Source of the DNA: Gilvimarinus polysaccharolyticus
Lineage (GTDB): Bacteria > Pseudomonadota > Gammaproteobacteria > Pseudomonadales > Cellvibrionaceae
Assembly: GCF_001187555.1 (NCBI RefSeq)
Contig: NZ_LFIJ01000001.1
Coordinates: forward strand, 460,169-524,168
DNA: 64,000 nt
Reading direction: 5' to 3'
Part shown: positions 35,358 to 45,806 of the stretch, piece after piece
Layout of the letters: each line of letters begins with the position of its first letter
Numbering within the stretch: the first letter of the stretch is position 1
Notes under the pieces: generated by a model
Told to the model about the DNA's origin: nothing
What the model saw: only the letters and a program-made list of their open reading frames with translations
Databases searched by the model: none
Translations under genes and position numbers: made by a program

Positions 35358-37508
35358 ATGAGTGATAAAGCTGACGAGTTCAGTCAGGCCTCGTTGCGCG
35401 GTGGTCCACTGTTAAACTGTCTGTTGATCTTGGCGCGCATGCACGGCGTCAACACTTCCGGTTCGACCTTGCTTGCCGGCTTGCCTTTACAGCACGAGCC
35501 ACTACCGCCTTCACTATTCGATCGTGCTGCACGCCGCGCAGGATTAACCAGTCAGCTGGCACAACGCTCCTTGGCTGACATTAATCGCTCGCTTTTACCG
35601 GCAATTTTATTGCTAGAGGGCAATCAAGCTTGTGTGTTGCTGGGCATTGATGGCGAGCACGCAGAAGTTGTTTTCCCGGACTTACCGCAAACTCAAGTTA
35701 ATATCCCCCTTGATGATTTAAGCGCTCGCTATAGTGGCCGGGTTATATACGCTCGCCCACGCTTAAAATTTAGCGCTCGCAATGCCGATATTGTTCAGAG
35801 CCAAAAAGGCCATTGGTTTTGGGAGGTTATTAAAGCGCACCGAGGCCTGTATCGCGATGTACTATTTGCCGCACTGCTGGTGAATGTTTTTGCGTTGGCC
35901 ATGCCTTTGTTTGTGATGAACGTTTACGATCGAGTCGTGCCAAATTTTGCCCTTGAAACCTTGTGGGTTCTGGCTTCTGGGGTTGCTATTGTCTTGTGCG
36001 CTGACGTCTGTTTAAAAATGGTGCGCGCGTGGTTTGTCGATTTGGCGGCTAGTCGAGTCGATATTACCTTGTCGGCGGCTATTATGGCGCGAGTACTGGG
36101 TATGCGCATGAGCGAGCGACCGGCGTCGGTTGGCTCTTTTGCCGCGGGCCTGCAAGCGTTTGAGTCGGTGCGTAGCTTTATTGGCTCCAGTACTATCATT
36201 GCCTTTGTCGACCTACCTTTTGTGATCTTATTTAGTTTAATTATCGGCATGCTAACCTCTTGGTGGTTGGTTGTGCCAATCGCCGTGGGGGTGATTATTT
36301 GTATGCTGTACGCCGCCGCCGTACAGGCAAAAATGCATGAGTTGTCGCTCAGCAGCATGGAGGCGAGTGCCTATCGCAATGCGGTATTAGTGGAAAGTCT
36401 CAATGGGCTTGAGGCGTTAAAAACATTAGGTGCCGAGGGGAAAATGCAAAACCTATGGGAGAAATCTACCGTATTTCTCTCGCGTACTACCACCAAGATG
36501 CGTTTATTGTCGGGCTCGGTAACCACCGGTGCGGTATGGGTGCAGCAGCTGGTCGCGGTAGCCATTATTATTGTCGGTGTGTATTTAATTACTGAAGGTG
36601 AGCTTACTCAAGGCGGGTTAATTGCCGCGTATATGTTGTCGTCACGTATTATGGCGCCAGTGGGGCAGAGCGCGGCATTAATGATGCAGTATCATCAGGC
36701 CGCAACAGCCTTAGAGGGGGTCGACCGGGTTATGAATACACCGATTGAGCGCCCAGAGCAGGCGGAGTGGATTACCCGGCCGCGATTGGATGGACGGATT
36801 GAGTTTAAGAACGTCTCGTTTAGTTACCCGCACGATGAGCGCCATGCGTTACGCGATGTAAGCTTCAGTATTGAGCCGGGCGAGAAGGTGGCGATTCTCG
36901 GGCGCAACGGCTCGGGCAAAACAACGATCGAAAAAATCATTGCCGGTCTTTACGCGGCTTCTAGTGGACGAGTGTCGATAGATAACATCGATATCGGTCA
37001 GCTCGATCCTGCGCAGTTACGCCATAATATTGGTTATGTTTCGCAAGATGTTAATTTGTTTCTCGGCACTTTGCGCGAGAACATTACCATGGCCGATCCG
37101 CGTATAGATGATGAAAGTCTGCTTAAAATACTTGAGCTGGCAGGCTTAGGCAGTTTTATTAATGCGCATCCGCAAGGTCTATCGATGCCGGTCGGTGAGC
37201 GCGGCGAACTACTCTCAGGTGGACAGCGTCAAGCGGTGGCTATTGCTCGCGCTATGGTGACAGATCCATCTATTTTATTGTTGGACGAGCCTACCGGCGC
37301 AATGGATCACACCAGCGAAGAAGATCTTAAGGTTAAACTGGCTAAGTTTTCCGTTGGTAAAACCATGCTGGTGATTACTCACCGCAACTCATTGTTAGCG
37401 ATGGTCGACCGTATTATTGTGATTGATGCGGGAAAAATTGTTGCCGATGGGCCAAAGGATCAAGTAGTCGAAGCGTTGCGACAAGGTCGCATCGGGAGGG
37501 CTAGCTAA
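35358..37508 (+). CDS. lapB: Type I secretion ABC transporter, LapB-like
   Basis: A 716-residue inner membrane exporter. It has an N-terminal C39-like domain without the catalytic Cys (~1-130), six membrane helices (~165-440) and an ATPase domain with GRNGSGKTT (~515), LSGGQRQ (~620) and ILLLDEPTGAMD (~638). It energises export of the RTX adhesin and recognises its C-terminal signal. It is 97 bp downstream of the TolC-like gene. Its stop overlaps the next start as TAATG, so the genes are coupled. Confidence 0.93.
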   Translation: MSDKADEFSQASLRGGPLLNCLLILARMHGVNTSGSTLLAGLPLQHEPLPPSLFDRAARRAGLTSQLAQRSLADINRSLLPAILLLEGNQACVLLGIDGEHAEVVFPDLPQTQVNIPLDDLSARYSGRVIYARPRLKFSARNADIVQSQKGHWFWEVIKAHRGLYRDVLFAALLVNVFALAMPLFVMNVYDRVVPNFALETLWVLASGVAIVLCADVCLKMVRAWFVDLAASRVDITLSAAIMARVLGMRMSERPASVGSFAAGLQAFESVRSFIGSSTIIAFVDLPFVILFSLIIGMLTSWWLVVPIAVGVIICMLYAAAVQAKMHELSLSSMEASAYRNAVLVESLNGLEALKTLGAEGKMQNLWEKSTVFLSRTTTKMRLLSGSVTTGAVWVQQLVAVAIIIVGVYLITEGELTQGGLIAAYMLSSRIMAPVGQSAALMMQYHQAATALEGVDRVMNTPIERPEQAEWITRPRLDGRIEFKNVSFSYPHDERHALRDVSFSIEPGEKVAILGRNGSGKTTIEKIIAGLYAASSGRVSIDNIDIGQLDPAQLRHNIGYVSQDVNLFLGTLRENITMADPRIDDESLLKILELAGLGSFINAHPQGLSMPVGERGELLSGGQRQAVAIARAMVTDPSILLLDEPTGAMDHTSEEDLKVKLAKFSVGKTMLVITHRNSLLAMVDRIIVIDAGKIVADGPKDQVVEALRQGRIGRAS

Positions 37509-38926
37509 TGAGTCAAACCCGAGAGCAAAAACACTTTCATCGTATAGGTCGTTGGATTACTAAGCTGGGTCAGCCGTTTGGAAAATTGGTTGATAAGGTT
37601 TGGAACCGCTGGATGTCGCCCTCGCAATCGCATTCTAAAGACTGGGTTGAGGATGCTGATTGGGCCAAGATTCAGCAGGCGCCGTTGCGAGCACGCGGTT
37701 TGTTGTACAGCATGTTACTGATTGTGATTGCATTATTTGTCTGGGCTGGTTTTGCAAAGATAGATGAAGTCGCACGCGGTCAGGGTAAAGTTGTCCCCTC
37801 TACCCATACTCAAATTGTGCAATCGTTTGACGGCGGTGTGGTACAAGAGATTTTAGTGAAAGAAGGGCAGGTGGTCGAGCAGGGGGCATTGTTGATGCGG
37901 ATTGACCCGACTCGTTTTATATCCACTTTTCGTGAGAATCGTGCGCAGTATCTGACATTGCAAGCGCGTGCCGCACGCCTACAATCGTTGGTAGATGATT
38001 CTGAGTTTCAGATTCCCCCATCGGTGAGCAAAAATGAGCCACGGGTTGCTGAAAACGAAACAACTTTATATCAATCTAACCTTAATGAGTTAGAGCAAAA
38101 GCTATCGCAGGCACGGCAACAGCTTACTCAGCGACGCGAAGAGTTAAATGAAGTTGAGGCGCGCTTAAGTCAGGCTTCGCGTGCTTACGAGCTATCAAGC
38201 CAAGAGCTAAAGGTCACTCGGCCACTGTTGGACAGTGGGGCGATTTCGGAAGTCGAAATTTTACGGTTGGAGCGCGACGCGTCTAACGCTAAAGGTGAAA
38301 AAGGCCAAGCAACGGCACAAAAAGCGCGTATTGAATCGGCTATTATTGAGGCGCAAAATAAACTCAAAGAAGTCAGCTTGGTGGCCAAAAATGAATGGCG
38401 TAATCAGCTCTCTGATACGCTGTCCAAACTGTCAAGTTTGTCCGAAACCAGCACAGGTTTAGCCGATAGAGTTAAATATGCCGATATTCGCGCCCCAGTG
38501 CGCGGTACTGTGCAGCGGATGTTTATTAATACCGAAGGCGGTGTGGTACAACCGGGAAGTGAGGTGTTAGAAATGACGCCGCTGGGCGATCAGTTGTTGG
38601 TCGAGGTAAAAATCCCTCCCAAAGACATTGCTTTTTTGCGTCCAGGTCAGCAGGCTATGGTTAAGTTAACCGCTTACGATTTTACAATTTACGGTGGGCT
38701 GCCGGGTGATATCGAACATATCAGTACGGATACCGTTACCGATGAGCAAGACCAAACTTACTACATAGTGCGGGTTCGAACTCGCGAATCAGGCTTTGAT
38801 AAAACGCTGCCAATCATTCCCGGGATGACAGCGCAAGTTGATATTATAACCGGTAAAAAAACCGTCTTAGCCTATCTTCTTAAGCCTATTCTTCGGGCCA
38901 AACAAAACGCAATGACAGAACGATAA
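37508..38926 (+). CDS. lapC: Type I secretion membrane fusion protein, LapC/HlyD-like
   Basis: A 472-residue periplasmic adaptor. It has a cytoplasmic N-terminus, one transmembrane helix (~65-87) and a biotinyl-lipoyl hybrid motif (GVVQEILVKEGQVVEQG). A long coiled coil rich in Glu/Gln/Arg follows (~150-310), then a C-terminal beta-barrel with the HlyD signature region (LRPGQQAMVKLTAYDF). It bridges the ABC transporter to the TolC channel. It starts inside the stop of lapB (TAATG) and ends the same way on the regulator gene. Confidence 0.93.
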   Translation: MSQTREQKHFHRIGRWITKLGQPFGKLVDKVWNRWMSPSQSHSKDWVEDADWAKIQQAPLRARGLLYSMLLIVIALFVWAGFAKIDEVARGQGKVVPSTHTQIVQSFDGGVVQEILVKEGQVVEQGALLMRIDPTRFISTFRENRAQYLTLQARAARLQSLVDDSEFQIPPSVSKNEPRVAENETTLYQSNLNELEQKLSQARQQLTQRREELNEVEARLSQASRAYELSSQELKVTRPLLDSGAISEVEILRLERDASNAKGEKGQATAQKARIESAIIEAQNKLKEVSLVAKNEWRNQLSDTLSKLSSLSETSTGLADRVKYADIRAPVRGTVQRMFINTEGGVVQPGSEVLEMTPLGDQLLVEVKIPPKDIAFLRPGQQAMVKLTAYDFTIYGGLPGDIEHISTDTVTDEQDQTYYIVRVRTRESGFDKTLPIIPGMTAQVDIITGKKTVLAYLLKPILRAKQNAMTER

Positions 38927-39513
38927 TGCAATCAATATTTGTATCGACCTCTGAGGTCAATTCCGCGCGCTGGTGTCTGGCTATGACCGATGCTCGCGTG
39001 TGTTTAGATAAGGCTCCAGGGGAAATCTCATTTGACCCGCAATCGTTAGTGTGGCTGGTTATGGCTGGCGAATGGCGTGAACACTTAAGTCTTGCTTTGG
39101 CGGCGGGTGCAAAAGTAATCGCCATGACACTGACCGAAACCGCTCGTGAAGCGCGCACGGTGATTGGCTTAGGTGCCAGTGGTTATGTGCATGCATTGGC
39201 GGCGCCGGAATTACTCATTCAAGTTAAAAATGCAGTCGAACATAATGGCCTTTGGCTCGGTAAGCACTTGTTGGGCGAGTTATTAACGCTTTCTACCCCA
39301 GCAAAGCCGCGCCCAGCGGTGGGGGATCAACTCAGTATGCGTGAGCGAGCCGTTGCCCAAGCGGTGGCGCGCGGTAATAGCAATAAAGAGGTGGCACGTG
39401 AGCTGGGCATTACTGAGCGTACAGTTAAGGCTCACCTGAGTGCTTGTTTCGATAAGCTTGGTGTTCGCGATCGGATGCAGCTGGCATTATTGATGAGCAA
39501 TGATGACGCTTGA
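38926..39513 (+). CDS. LuxR-type regulator with degenerate receiver, CsgD/VpsT-like
   Basis: A 195-residue protein. The C-terminal GerE helix-turn-helix (SMRERAVAQAVARGNSNKEV... ERTVKAHLSACFDKLGVRDR) is complete. The N-terminal half resembles a receiver but lacks the phosphoacceptor Asp (LVWLVMAG in its place). At the position of the c-di-GMP motif W[FLM][TS]R of VpsT/CsgD it has WLGK (in NGLWLGKHLLGELL). It is therefore likely ligand- or dimer-controlled rather than phosphorylated. It is translationally coupled to lapC and lies 177 bp upstream of the adhesin, whose promoter region carries a palindrome. It probably activates or represses the adhesin (inference). Confidence 0.85.
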   Translation: MQSIFVSTSEVNSARWCLAMTDARVCLDKAPGEISFDPQSLVWLVMAGEWREHLSLALAAGAKVIAMTLTETAREARTVIGLGASGYVHALAAPELLIQVKNAVEHNGLWLGKHLLGELLTLSTPAKPRPAVGDQLSMRERAVAQAVARGNSNKEVARELGITERTVKAHLSACFDKLGVRDRMQLALLMSNDDA

Positions 39514-39577
39514 TGCGAGTTTAGCGGAGCAGCCCTTCCTTTAAGTTATTAGTCTCTCATTCTTATATTCTTTTGCA

Positions 39578-39599
39578 CTATTGGACCTAGGTACAATAG
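39578..39599. promoter_or_regulatory. 22-bp palindrome upstream of the adhesin gene
   Basis: The left arm CTATTGGACCT and right arm AGGTACAATAG are inverted copies with 10 of 11 pairs matching, around a central CCTAGG. It lies 91 bp before the adhesin start and 64 bp after the LuxR-type regulator. The ACCT...AGGT core suits a LuxR-type dimer. Confidence 0.6.
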
Positions 39600-39690
39600 A
39601 TGTGTCGCTTGTTTCCTTTTAGTCTGATATCAATAGAAAATTTATATCAAATGATATAGATACTGAATTCGGCTAAATCTGGAGATAAAC

Positions 39691-42600
39691 ATGGCGACTC
39701 AATCAGCAACCGTAGGTGTATTGCAGGGCAAAGCATGGGCAAGAGCCGCTGATGGTTCTCTGCGCGAGCTAGCGGTAGGTGATGTTGTCGCCGCTGATGA
39801 ACGCCTGGTCACAGAGGTTGGCACACTTATCGAGCTCGATTTTGGCGATGGTGCGCCAGTGGCCCTTAGCGGCCTTCACGATGTCGCCATGAGCCCCGAT
39901 CTTTGGCCAGAAACAGCCACTTCTAGTGAACACGCCAGCGTACTTGACGACCAGTTTGACGCGATCTTAGCCAGCCTTGATGAAAATGACAGCCTGTTGC
40001 TTGGCGGCGACGGTGATCTATTGGATATTCTCGATGAAGCGCCTGCGGCGGGTCAATCAGGCTCTGACGGCGGTCACGACTTTGTTCAGGTTGAGCGTAT
40101 TAACAATTCGGTAGAGGATCAATCGTTTGAGTTTGGTATTGCGCCGCGCGCTGATAACAGCGCCCGCGAGCAAGGCGATTTGATCGTTAATAATGCCCCA
40201 ACAGCTCAAGACCAGTCGTTAACCACCGGTGAAGACACTTCCGTTATTGGCCAAATAAGCGCCCAAGATATCGATGGCGATAGCCTAACCTACACCCTGA
40301 CGCAACCTCCCGCTAATGGCACTGTCACGCTCAACCCCAGCACCGGGGAGTTTGAGTACACACCTAATCCCGATTTTAACGGCACCGATGAAATTTCAGT
40401 CACCGTGTCAGATGGCACCGATAGTGCCGTAAGCATCGCACAAATAGAAGTGCTGGCCGGCAACGACGCGCCTGTGGCACAAGACCAAACCTTGACCACA
40501 CCAGAGGACATCCCTTTGTCGGGCCAGGTAGACGCAAGCGATATTGACCTTGGCGACACACTTACCTATACACTAGAGGTTCCGCCGACTCACGGCAGCG
40601 TCACCATCGACCCAGAAACGGGCGCCTTCACCTATACTCCTGCCGAAAACTATAACGGTCCCGACGAATTTACTGTTGTGGTAATCGATAGCTCCGGCGC
40701 CAGCGACACCGCCATCGTTGAGCTGACCGTAACTCCGGTTAATGATGCCCCCAATGCGATAGACGACGGTCCGTTAGAAACTTCGGCTAGTACTACCGTA
40801 ACTGGCAATGCACTCAATAATGACTCAGATGTCGACGCCGATAACCTACAAGTTATTAGCTTTAGTGTTAACGGAGATGACACCGCTTATACCCCGGGCA
40901 CAGAGGCTCAATTAGATAACGCCGGCGTGTTCGGCATCGACACCAATGGTGAGTTTTACTTTACTCCCGCGCCTGGATACAGCGGTCCAGTCCCCGATGT
41001 TAGCTATACTATTAGTGATGGCTCGATATCCGATAGTGCAGTGATCAGCTTTGACGATGTACCTGCGCCTTCAAACCCAACACCTACGCCAACGCCAACG
41101 CCCACACCCTCGCCGACTCTCGATGCGGTGAACGACAGCATCAGCGTTAACGAAGACGCCAGCGTCAGCGACACCGTGGCGGGCAACGACGCGTTGGGTG
41201 AAACCCCCTCGAGCTTCGCCGTGACCAGCGACGTCAGCAACGGCACCTTGGTGTTCGCCGCCGACGGCAGCTACACCTACACGCCGGACGCCAACTTCAA
41301 CGGCAGCGACAGCTTCAGCTACAGCATCACCGACGCCGACGGTCAGACCGACACGGCCACCGTCAGCATCACCGTGAACCCCACCAGCCCCGCGATCGAC
41401 GCGGTGAACGACAGCATCAGCGTTAAGGAAGACGCCAGCGTCAGCGACACCGTGGCGGGCAACGACGCGTTGGGTGAAACCCCCTCGAGCTTCGCCGTGA
41501 CCAGCGACGTCAGCAACGGCACCTTGGTGTTCGCCGCCGACGGCAGCTACACCTACACGCCGGACGCCAACTTCAACGGCAGCGACAGCTTCAGCTACAG
41601 CATCACCGACGCCGACGGTCAGACCGACACGGCCACCGTGAGCATCACCGTGAACCCGCTCAACGATGCTCCGATCATTGATGTTACTGCCAATGATTTT
41701 GTTGAGGGTGATGTTGTGGTAGCCGGTTCTACCGTTGCAGGCACTTATTCAACGGATGATCTCGGTGATGGAGATACTTTAACGATTAGCTTTAATACGC
41801 CAAGCCCACACTACACGTTGGATCTTGTGAATAACCAAGTGTTATTAACTCAAGCTGGGGTTGATGTCGTTGATAATGGAGGTGCCCTAGACGCTATTGA
41901 TTTGATTGTGACAGATGATGGCAGTCCTGCATTGTCTGGTACGGATAGCGACACACCGGAAGTGACGGCGGTAAATGATGCTCCTATTGCTGTTCCTGAT
42001 GCATCGGTGAACTACACCTTAAGTGAGGGTGCTGCCTTGTCGGTTAATGCTGCAGATGGCGTCTTAACTAACGATATTGACTTGGATGGCGATAGTTTTG
42101 TTGCTACAGAGTTTGCAGCAGATATCTCAGGTGTTGGTGCTGTATTGGTTGACGATGTCGCAACTATTACGACGGCATTAGGTGGTGAGGTAACATTATA
42201 TGCAGATGGTTCGTTTGATTATGTTGCCCCTGCTACTGTTGATCATTCAGCTGCTGATGTTGAGGTAGATAGTTTTGCTTACCGTGTATCAGATGGTTTA
42301 GAAACGTCAAACTGGGCGCTTGTTGAGATTAACGTAACAGACACTGCTCCAGTGGCAGAGGCTGATAATGACACAGTGAATTACAGTGGTGCGGCAACTG
42401 GGAATGTTATTAGTGGTGCGAGTGGCGATGGCACAGGAACAGATACATTAGGTGAGGATAGCGCGTCACTTTCGAGTGTTATTTTTGACGGTCAAACGTA
42501 TGATTTGACGGATTTGGATGGCTCGAATAACTGGGTAATTAATGCCGACTCAGGACAGCTGACGATCAATGTTGATGGTAGTTATAGCTATCAATCGGTT

Positions 42601-45390
42601 GCTTCTTCTAGCCCTGTGACACTTGGTTCGACCGCCGGTAATGGATCTTTAGCAGATTGGTCTGCCGCTAATTTATACGGCTTTAGTACCGCGACGCCAT
42701 TTGCTGCTGGCGGATCATTATTGTTGACTAATGCGAATGCAGCGATATTGCATTACGACAATTATGGTTTATACATTAATTCGCCAGGCGGTAGTGATGA
42801 CCCTGATGAGTTGGATTCTAATGCGCTTGGTACAGAAGCAATTGTCATTGACTTTACTGAATCTGCAGATCAAGCACAGGTCACGCTCACGGATGTTCAA
42901 AATCAAGACGGAGGTAACTGGATTGCATATGATACCAATGGTAATCAGGTGGCGACCGGCAGTTTTAATGGCACGAACTCAGTAACGATTAACCCAGGCG
43001 TTGATTTTCAATATTTGGCACTGACAGGCGGTGATACAAATGATGATTTCAATGTCCGATCGGTAACTTATACTCCAGCACCAGTGAGTGCCGAAGAGTT
43101 TACTTATCAATTAACGGACTCCGATAACGATAGTAGCTCTGCAGTATTGACGATTACTCATAACACCGCAGTCGGTGATTATGATGAAGAGTTTAATGTT
43201 ACTGAAAACCAAGATATCACTGCCGGCAGCTTTAATTTACTAGACAATACATCACCAGTGTCCGGTAGCGGCAGCATATCCTCTGTGAGTGAGGGATCAA
43301 TTTGGGTGGGCGGTGTAGATGTGAGCGCCGATTTTACTTTCACTCCATTATCAACCTCAGCAGGAGAAGTTATTCGGTACGAGTTGACGCATAATGAGTC
43401 TTCGCATACAGCCGAATTGACGGTTAATAGCGATGGTGATCTTACTTTTGTAAATCAAAACCAAAACCTCTTTGATTTCTTAACAGTAGGTGAGGACGCC
43501 GAGATTCGAATTGATTATCAAGTGACAATTAATGGCGTACAGTATGATTCAACGGCGACAGTTAATGTTGCTGGTCTTAATGATGCCCCTGTTGCGAATC
43601 CAGACACCGGCGTGTTGTCGGGTGGTTTTGCTTCCGAGTTTTGGGTGTATAACCAAGGAGTGGATGGCCCAAATTTATCAACCATTGCGCAAGTAGTCGG
43701 GTTTACGGGGGGGAACACACCAGATGCTACATTTATTTCAACAGGCTTTGATTATTCTGTAGATAGTAGTGACTCGGATTACAGCGCAAACTTAGGCTCA
43801 GGTTCTAACTTGGAGTTATGGCTGTCTGATAATGGTGATGACTCATCGATTGTACGGAATACTACTGAAAGTTCAGGTGATGCAATTGTTCGGTTCACGG
43901 GTATTTTTGATGTAACTTCAGATGGCTTTTATGACTTTAATATTCGTCACGATGACGGGTTTGTAGTGTACATAGATGGTCAAGAGGCGTTTGTTGCAGA
44001 TTTTATTACTTCGCCGAGTGATTATTCCGATACTACCTATTTAACCGCAGGGTCTCATGATGTTGAAATATATTACTGGGATCAAGGTGGCGAATATGTG
44101 TTTAATGGAAGCTTATTTGATGCGTCTGGTAACGATGTATGGACTTCTGCAAATCTTTCATATCGCGGCTCAGCCATCACAACGAATGAAGATAGTGCGA
44201 TAACAATCAATGTGTTGGCTAATGATACGGATGTCGATGGAGATATCTTAAATGTTGCGTCGGTTTCTAATGGCAATTATGGAACAGTAACCACCGATGG
44301 TAATGTGGTGGTCTATACACCTAACAATGGCTTTTTTGGTCAAGATTCCTTTACTTACACTGTGACTGATAATAATGGCGGAACGGACACCATTGCTGTG
44401 CCAGTTGAAGTGCGGCCAGCGAATAACTTACCTGTTATTGATTTGGATGCAGATGATAGCTCAAGGGCAACGAATGGTGGGTATGTTGATGCTGGGCCAA
44501 GCTATAATCCATTGCCTATTACCGATGCCGACCTTGTGATTAGTGATCTCGATGGCAGCCAGTTATTTTCGGCACAGATACAGATTCTAAATCCCGAGGC
44601 TGGCGATCTGTTAGTGATGAATGGAAGTTTGCCAGGCGGTATTAATTTTGTTTACAACGCAGCAACCGCAACGGCGACTCTTGGTGGCATGGCCTCACAT
44701 GCTGATTATATTACTGCATTGAAAATGGTAGGTTTTGATGACAACGGTACGGTGACCGGAGCGAGAGACATATCAATTTCTATTTACGATGGTAGCGATC
44801 AAAGTGCGTCCGTTAATTCAACTATTTATGTGACGGACGGTGAGCAGCTTGGCAACGCTAGTAATAACGTCATTGATACTAGTAACTGGGGAGGAACCGC
44901 GGCCTTAACATTGAAAGGATTTGGTGGTGATGACAACTTACGCTCTGGTGATTACGACGATGTACTCATAGGTGGTGCAGGTGATGACACTTTGGCCGGT
45001 GATGCTGGTAATGATGTATTAATTGGTGGCTTAGGTGCTGACACTTTCGAATGGAGCTTGGGTGACGCTAGCAGTACCGGTTCGCCGGCAATGGATGTGG
45101 TGTTAGATTTCTCTACCAGCGAAGGCGACACATTGGATTTGTCTGACTTATTGCAAAGTGAGAGCCTAAGCAATATCACCGATTACTTACACGTTGAATC
45201 GGACGGTACGGATACTGTTATACATATTAGTCAGTTGGGTAATTTTGATGGTGACTACGCAAGTCATACCAGCGCGACTGATCAGGTGATTACGCTGGAG
45301 GGGGTTGATTTATCTGGCATTGGTGCTGGTACCAGCGATGAGATTATTAACTATCTGATCAACGGCAATCACTTGTCAATTGATCAATAA
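39691..45390 (+). CDS. Large RTX adhesin with N-terminal retention module (LapA-like)
   Basis: A 1,899-residue protein. The N-terminal retention module (~1-130: [20 protein letters not shown]... AVGDVV) holds it in the outer membrane channel. PAAG at residues 118-121 fits the LapG cleavage motif. Then come cadherin/VCBS-type repeats with VNDAP and DxDGDxLTYT, a [10 protein letters not shown] linker (~465-475) and two near-identical 92-residue repeats. A PA14-like lectin domain lies at ~1310-1480 ([20 protein letters not shown]), followed by RTX nonapeptides (~1743-1790, [20 protein letters not shown]) and a type I secretion tail. It mediates surface or biofilm attachment. GGAG precedes the ATG. 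It is short for a LapA. Confidence 0.93.
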   Translation: MATQSATVGVLQGKAWARAADGSLRELAVGDVVAADERLVTEVGTLIELDFGDGAPVALSGLHDVAMSPDLWPETATSSEHASVLDDQFDAILASLDENDSLLLGGDGDLLDILDEAPAAGQSGSDGGHDFVQVERINNSVEDQSFEFGIAPRADNSAREQGDLIVNNAPTAQDQSLTTGEDTSVIGQISAQDIDGDSLTYTLTQPPANGTVTLNPSTGEFEYTPNPDFNGTDEISVTVSDGTDSAVSIAQIEVLAGNDAPVAQDQTLTTPEDIPLSGQVDASDIDLGDTLTYTLEVPPTHGSVTIDPETGAFTYTPAENYNGPDEFTVVVIDSSGASDTAIVELTVTPVNDAPNAIDDGPLETSASTTVTGNALNNDSDVDADNLQVISFSVNGDDTAYTPGTEAQLDNAGVFGIDTNGEFYFTPAPGYSGPVPDVSYTISDGSISDSAVISFDDVPAPSNPTPTPTPTPTPSPTLDAVNDSISVNEDASVSDTVAGNDALGETPSSFAVTSDVSNGTLVFAADGSYTYTPDANFNGSDSFSYSITDADGQTDTATVSITVNPTSPAIDAVNDSISVKEDASVSDTVAGNDALGETPSSFAVTSDVSNGTLVFAADGSYTYTPDANFNGSDSFSYSITDADGQTDTATVSITVNPLNDAPIIDVTANDFVEGDVVVAGSTVAGTYSTDDLGDGDTLTISFNTPSPHYTLDLVNNQVLLTQAGVDVVDNGGALDAIDLIVTDDGSPALSGTDSDTPEVTAVNDAPIAVPDASVNYTLSEGAALSVNAADGVLTNDIDLDGDSFVATEFAADISGVGAVLVDDVATITTALGGEVTLYADGSFDYVAPATVDHSAADVEVDSFAYRVSDGLETSNWALVEINVTDTAPVAEADNDTVNYSGAATGNVISGASGDGTGTDTLGEDSASLSSVIFDGQTYDLTDLDGSNNWVINADSGQLTINVDGSYSYQSVASSSPVTLGSTAGNGSLADWSAANLYGFSTATPFAAGGSLLLTNANAAILHYDNYGLYINSPGGSDDPDELDSNALGTEAIVIDFTESADQAQVTLTDVQNQDGGNWIAYDTNGNQVATGSFNGTNSVTINPGVDFQYLALTGGDTNDDFNVRSVTYTPAPVSAEEFTYQLTDSDNDSSSAVLTITHNTAVGDYDEEFNVTENQDITAGSFNLLDNTSPVSGSGSISSVSEGSIWVGGVDVSADFTFTPLSTSAGEVIRYELTHNESSHTAELTVNSDGDLTFVNQNQNLFDFLTVGEDAEIRIDYQVTINGVQYDSTATVNVAGLNDAPVANPDTGVLSGGFASEFWVYNQGVDGPNLSTIAQVVGFTGGNTPDATFISTGFDYSVDSSDSDYSANLGSGSNLELWLSDNGDDSSIVRNTTESSGDAIVRFTGIFDVTSDGFYDFNIRHDDGFVVYIDGQEAFVADFITSPSDYSDTTYLTAGSHDVEIYYWDQGGEYVFNGSLFDASGNDVWTSANLSYRGSAITTNEDSAITINVLANDTDVDGDILNVASVSNGNYGTVTTDGNVVVYTPNNGFFGQDSFTYTVTDNNGGTDTIAVPVEVRPANNLPVIDLDADDSSRATNGGYVDAGPSYNPLPITDADLVISDLDGSQLFSAQIQILNPEAGDLLVMNGSLPGGINFVYNAATATATLGGMASHADYITALKMVGFDDNGTVTGARDISISIYDGSDQSASVNSTIYVTDGEQLGNASNNVIDTSNWGGTAALTLKGFGGDDNLRSGDYDDVLIGGAGDDTLAGDAGNDVLIGGLGADTFEWSLGDASSTGSPAMDVVLDFSTSEGDTLDLSDLLQSESLSNITDYLHVESDGTDTVIHISQLGNFDGDYASHTSATDQVITLEGVDLSGIGAGTSDEIINYLINGNHLSIDQ
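41125..41657 (+). repeat. In-frame tandem duplication inside the adhesin
   Basis: Copy 1 (41125-41381) and copy 2 (41401-41657) are 257 bp each at a 276-bp (92-codon) period. By eye they differ at two positions: AACGAA/AAGGAA and GTC/GTG. The segment uses nearly only C/G-ending codons, whereas sequence after 41657 is AT-richer, so it looks recently expanded or exchanged. Confidence 0.9.
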
Positions 45391-45439
45391 TGGATGATGA
45401 CAAACTATGGCACCGCTCAGCGGTGTCAAAGGAGTGGTG

Positions 45440-45769
45440 ATGTTTGTAAGGCGCGATAGTAACGGTGATATTTGTGCGGTTAGCCGTGAAATGATTGCCG
45501 AGGTAGATGAACCGATAGCCGCGGATGCCGAGGAGCTAACTCAGTTTTTGCAAACGTCTAAACCTGAGGCTCAGCGCGCGCTCGAACAGTCAGATTTACA
45601 GATGGCGCGAGTGATGGAAGATGTTGTAAACCTGTTGATTGATAAATCAATCATCCGGTTTACAGACCTGCCTTTGGCGGCGCAACAAAAGTTATTGGGC
45701 CGCCGTGAAGTGCGTGATCAGGTGTTGGGTAACTTCGGTTGGAGCGACGAGGATCATTTGTCGCTTTAA
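45440..45769 (+). CDS. Small conserved protein downstream of the adhesin (often mislabelled tryptophan synthase beta-like)
   Basis: About 109 residues: MFVRRDSNGDICAVSRE, an acidic middle, and SDLQMARVMEDVVNLLIDKSIIRFTDLP followed by QQKLLGRREVR. As I recall, this matches a family of Pseudomonas-type proteins carrying an inherited 'tryptophan synthase subunit beta' label, which nothing in the sequence supports. There is no signal peptide or membrane segment, so it is cytoplasmic. The start is set by AGGAG 6 bp before the ATG at 45440; the frame is open from 45407. It is 49 bp after the adhesin stop; a role in this system is possible but unproven. Confidence 0.75.
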   Translation: MFVRRDSNGDICAVSREMIAEVDEPIAADAEELTQFLQTSKPEAQRALEQSDLQMARVMEDVVNLLIDKSIIRFTDLPLAAQQKLLGRREVRDQVLGNFGWSDEDHLSL

Positions 45770-45806
45770 CCTGATCACTTCATTCTTGTTAATTTATTAA
45801 TAACTT

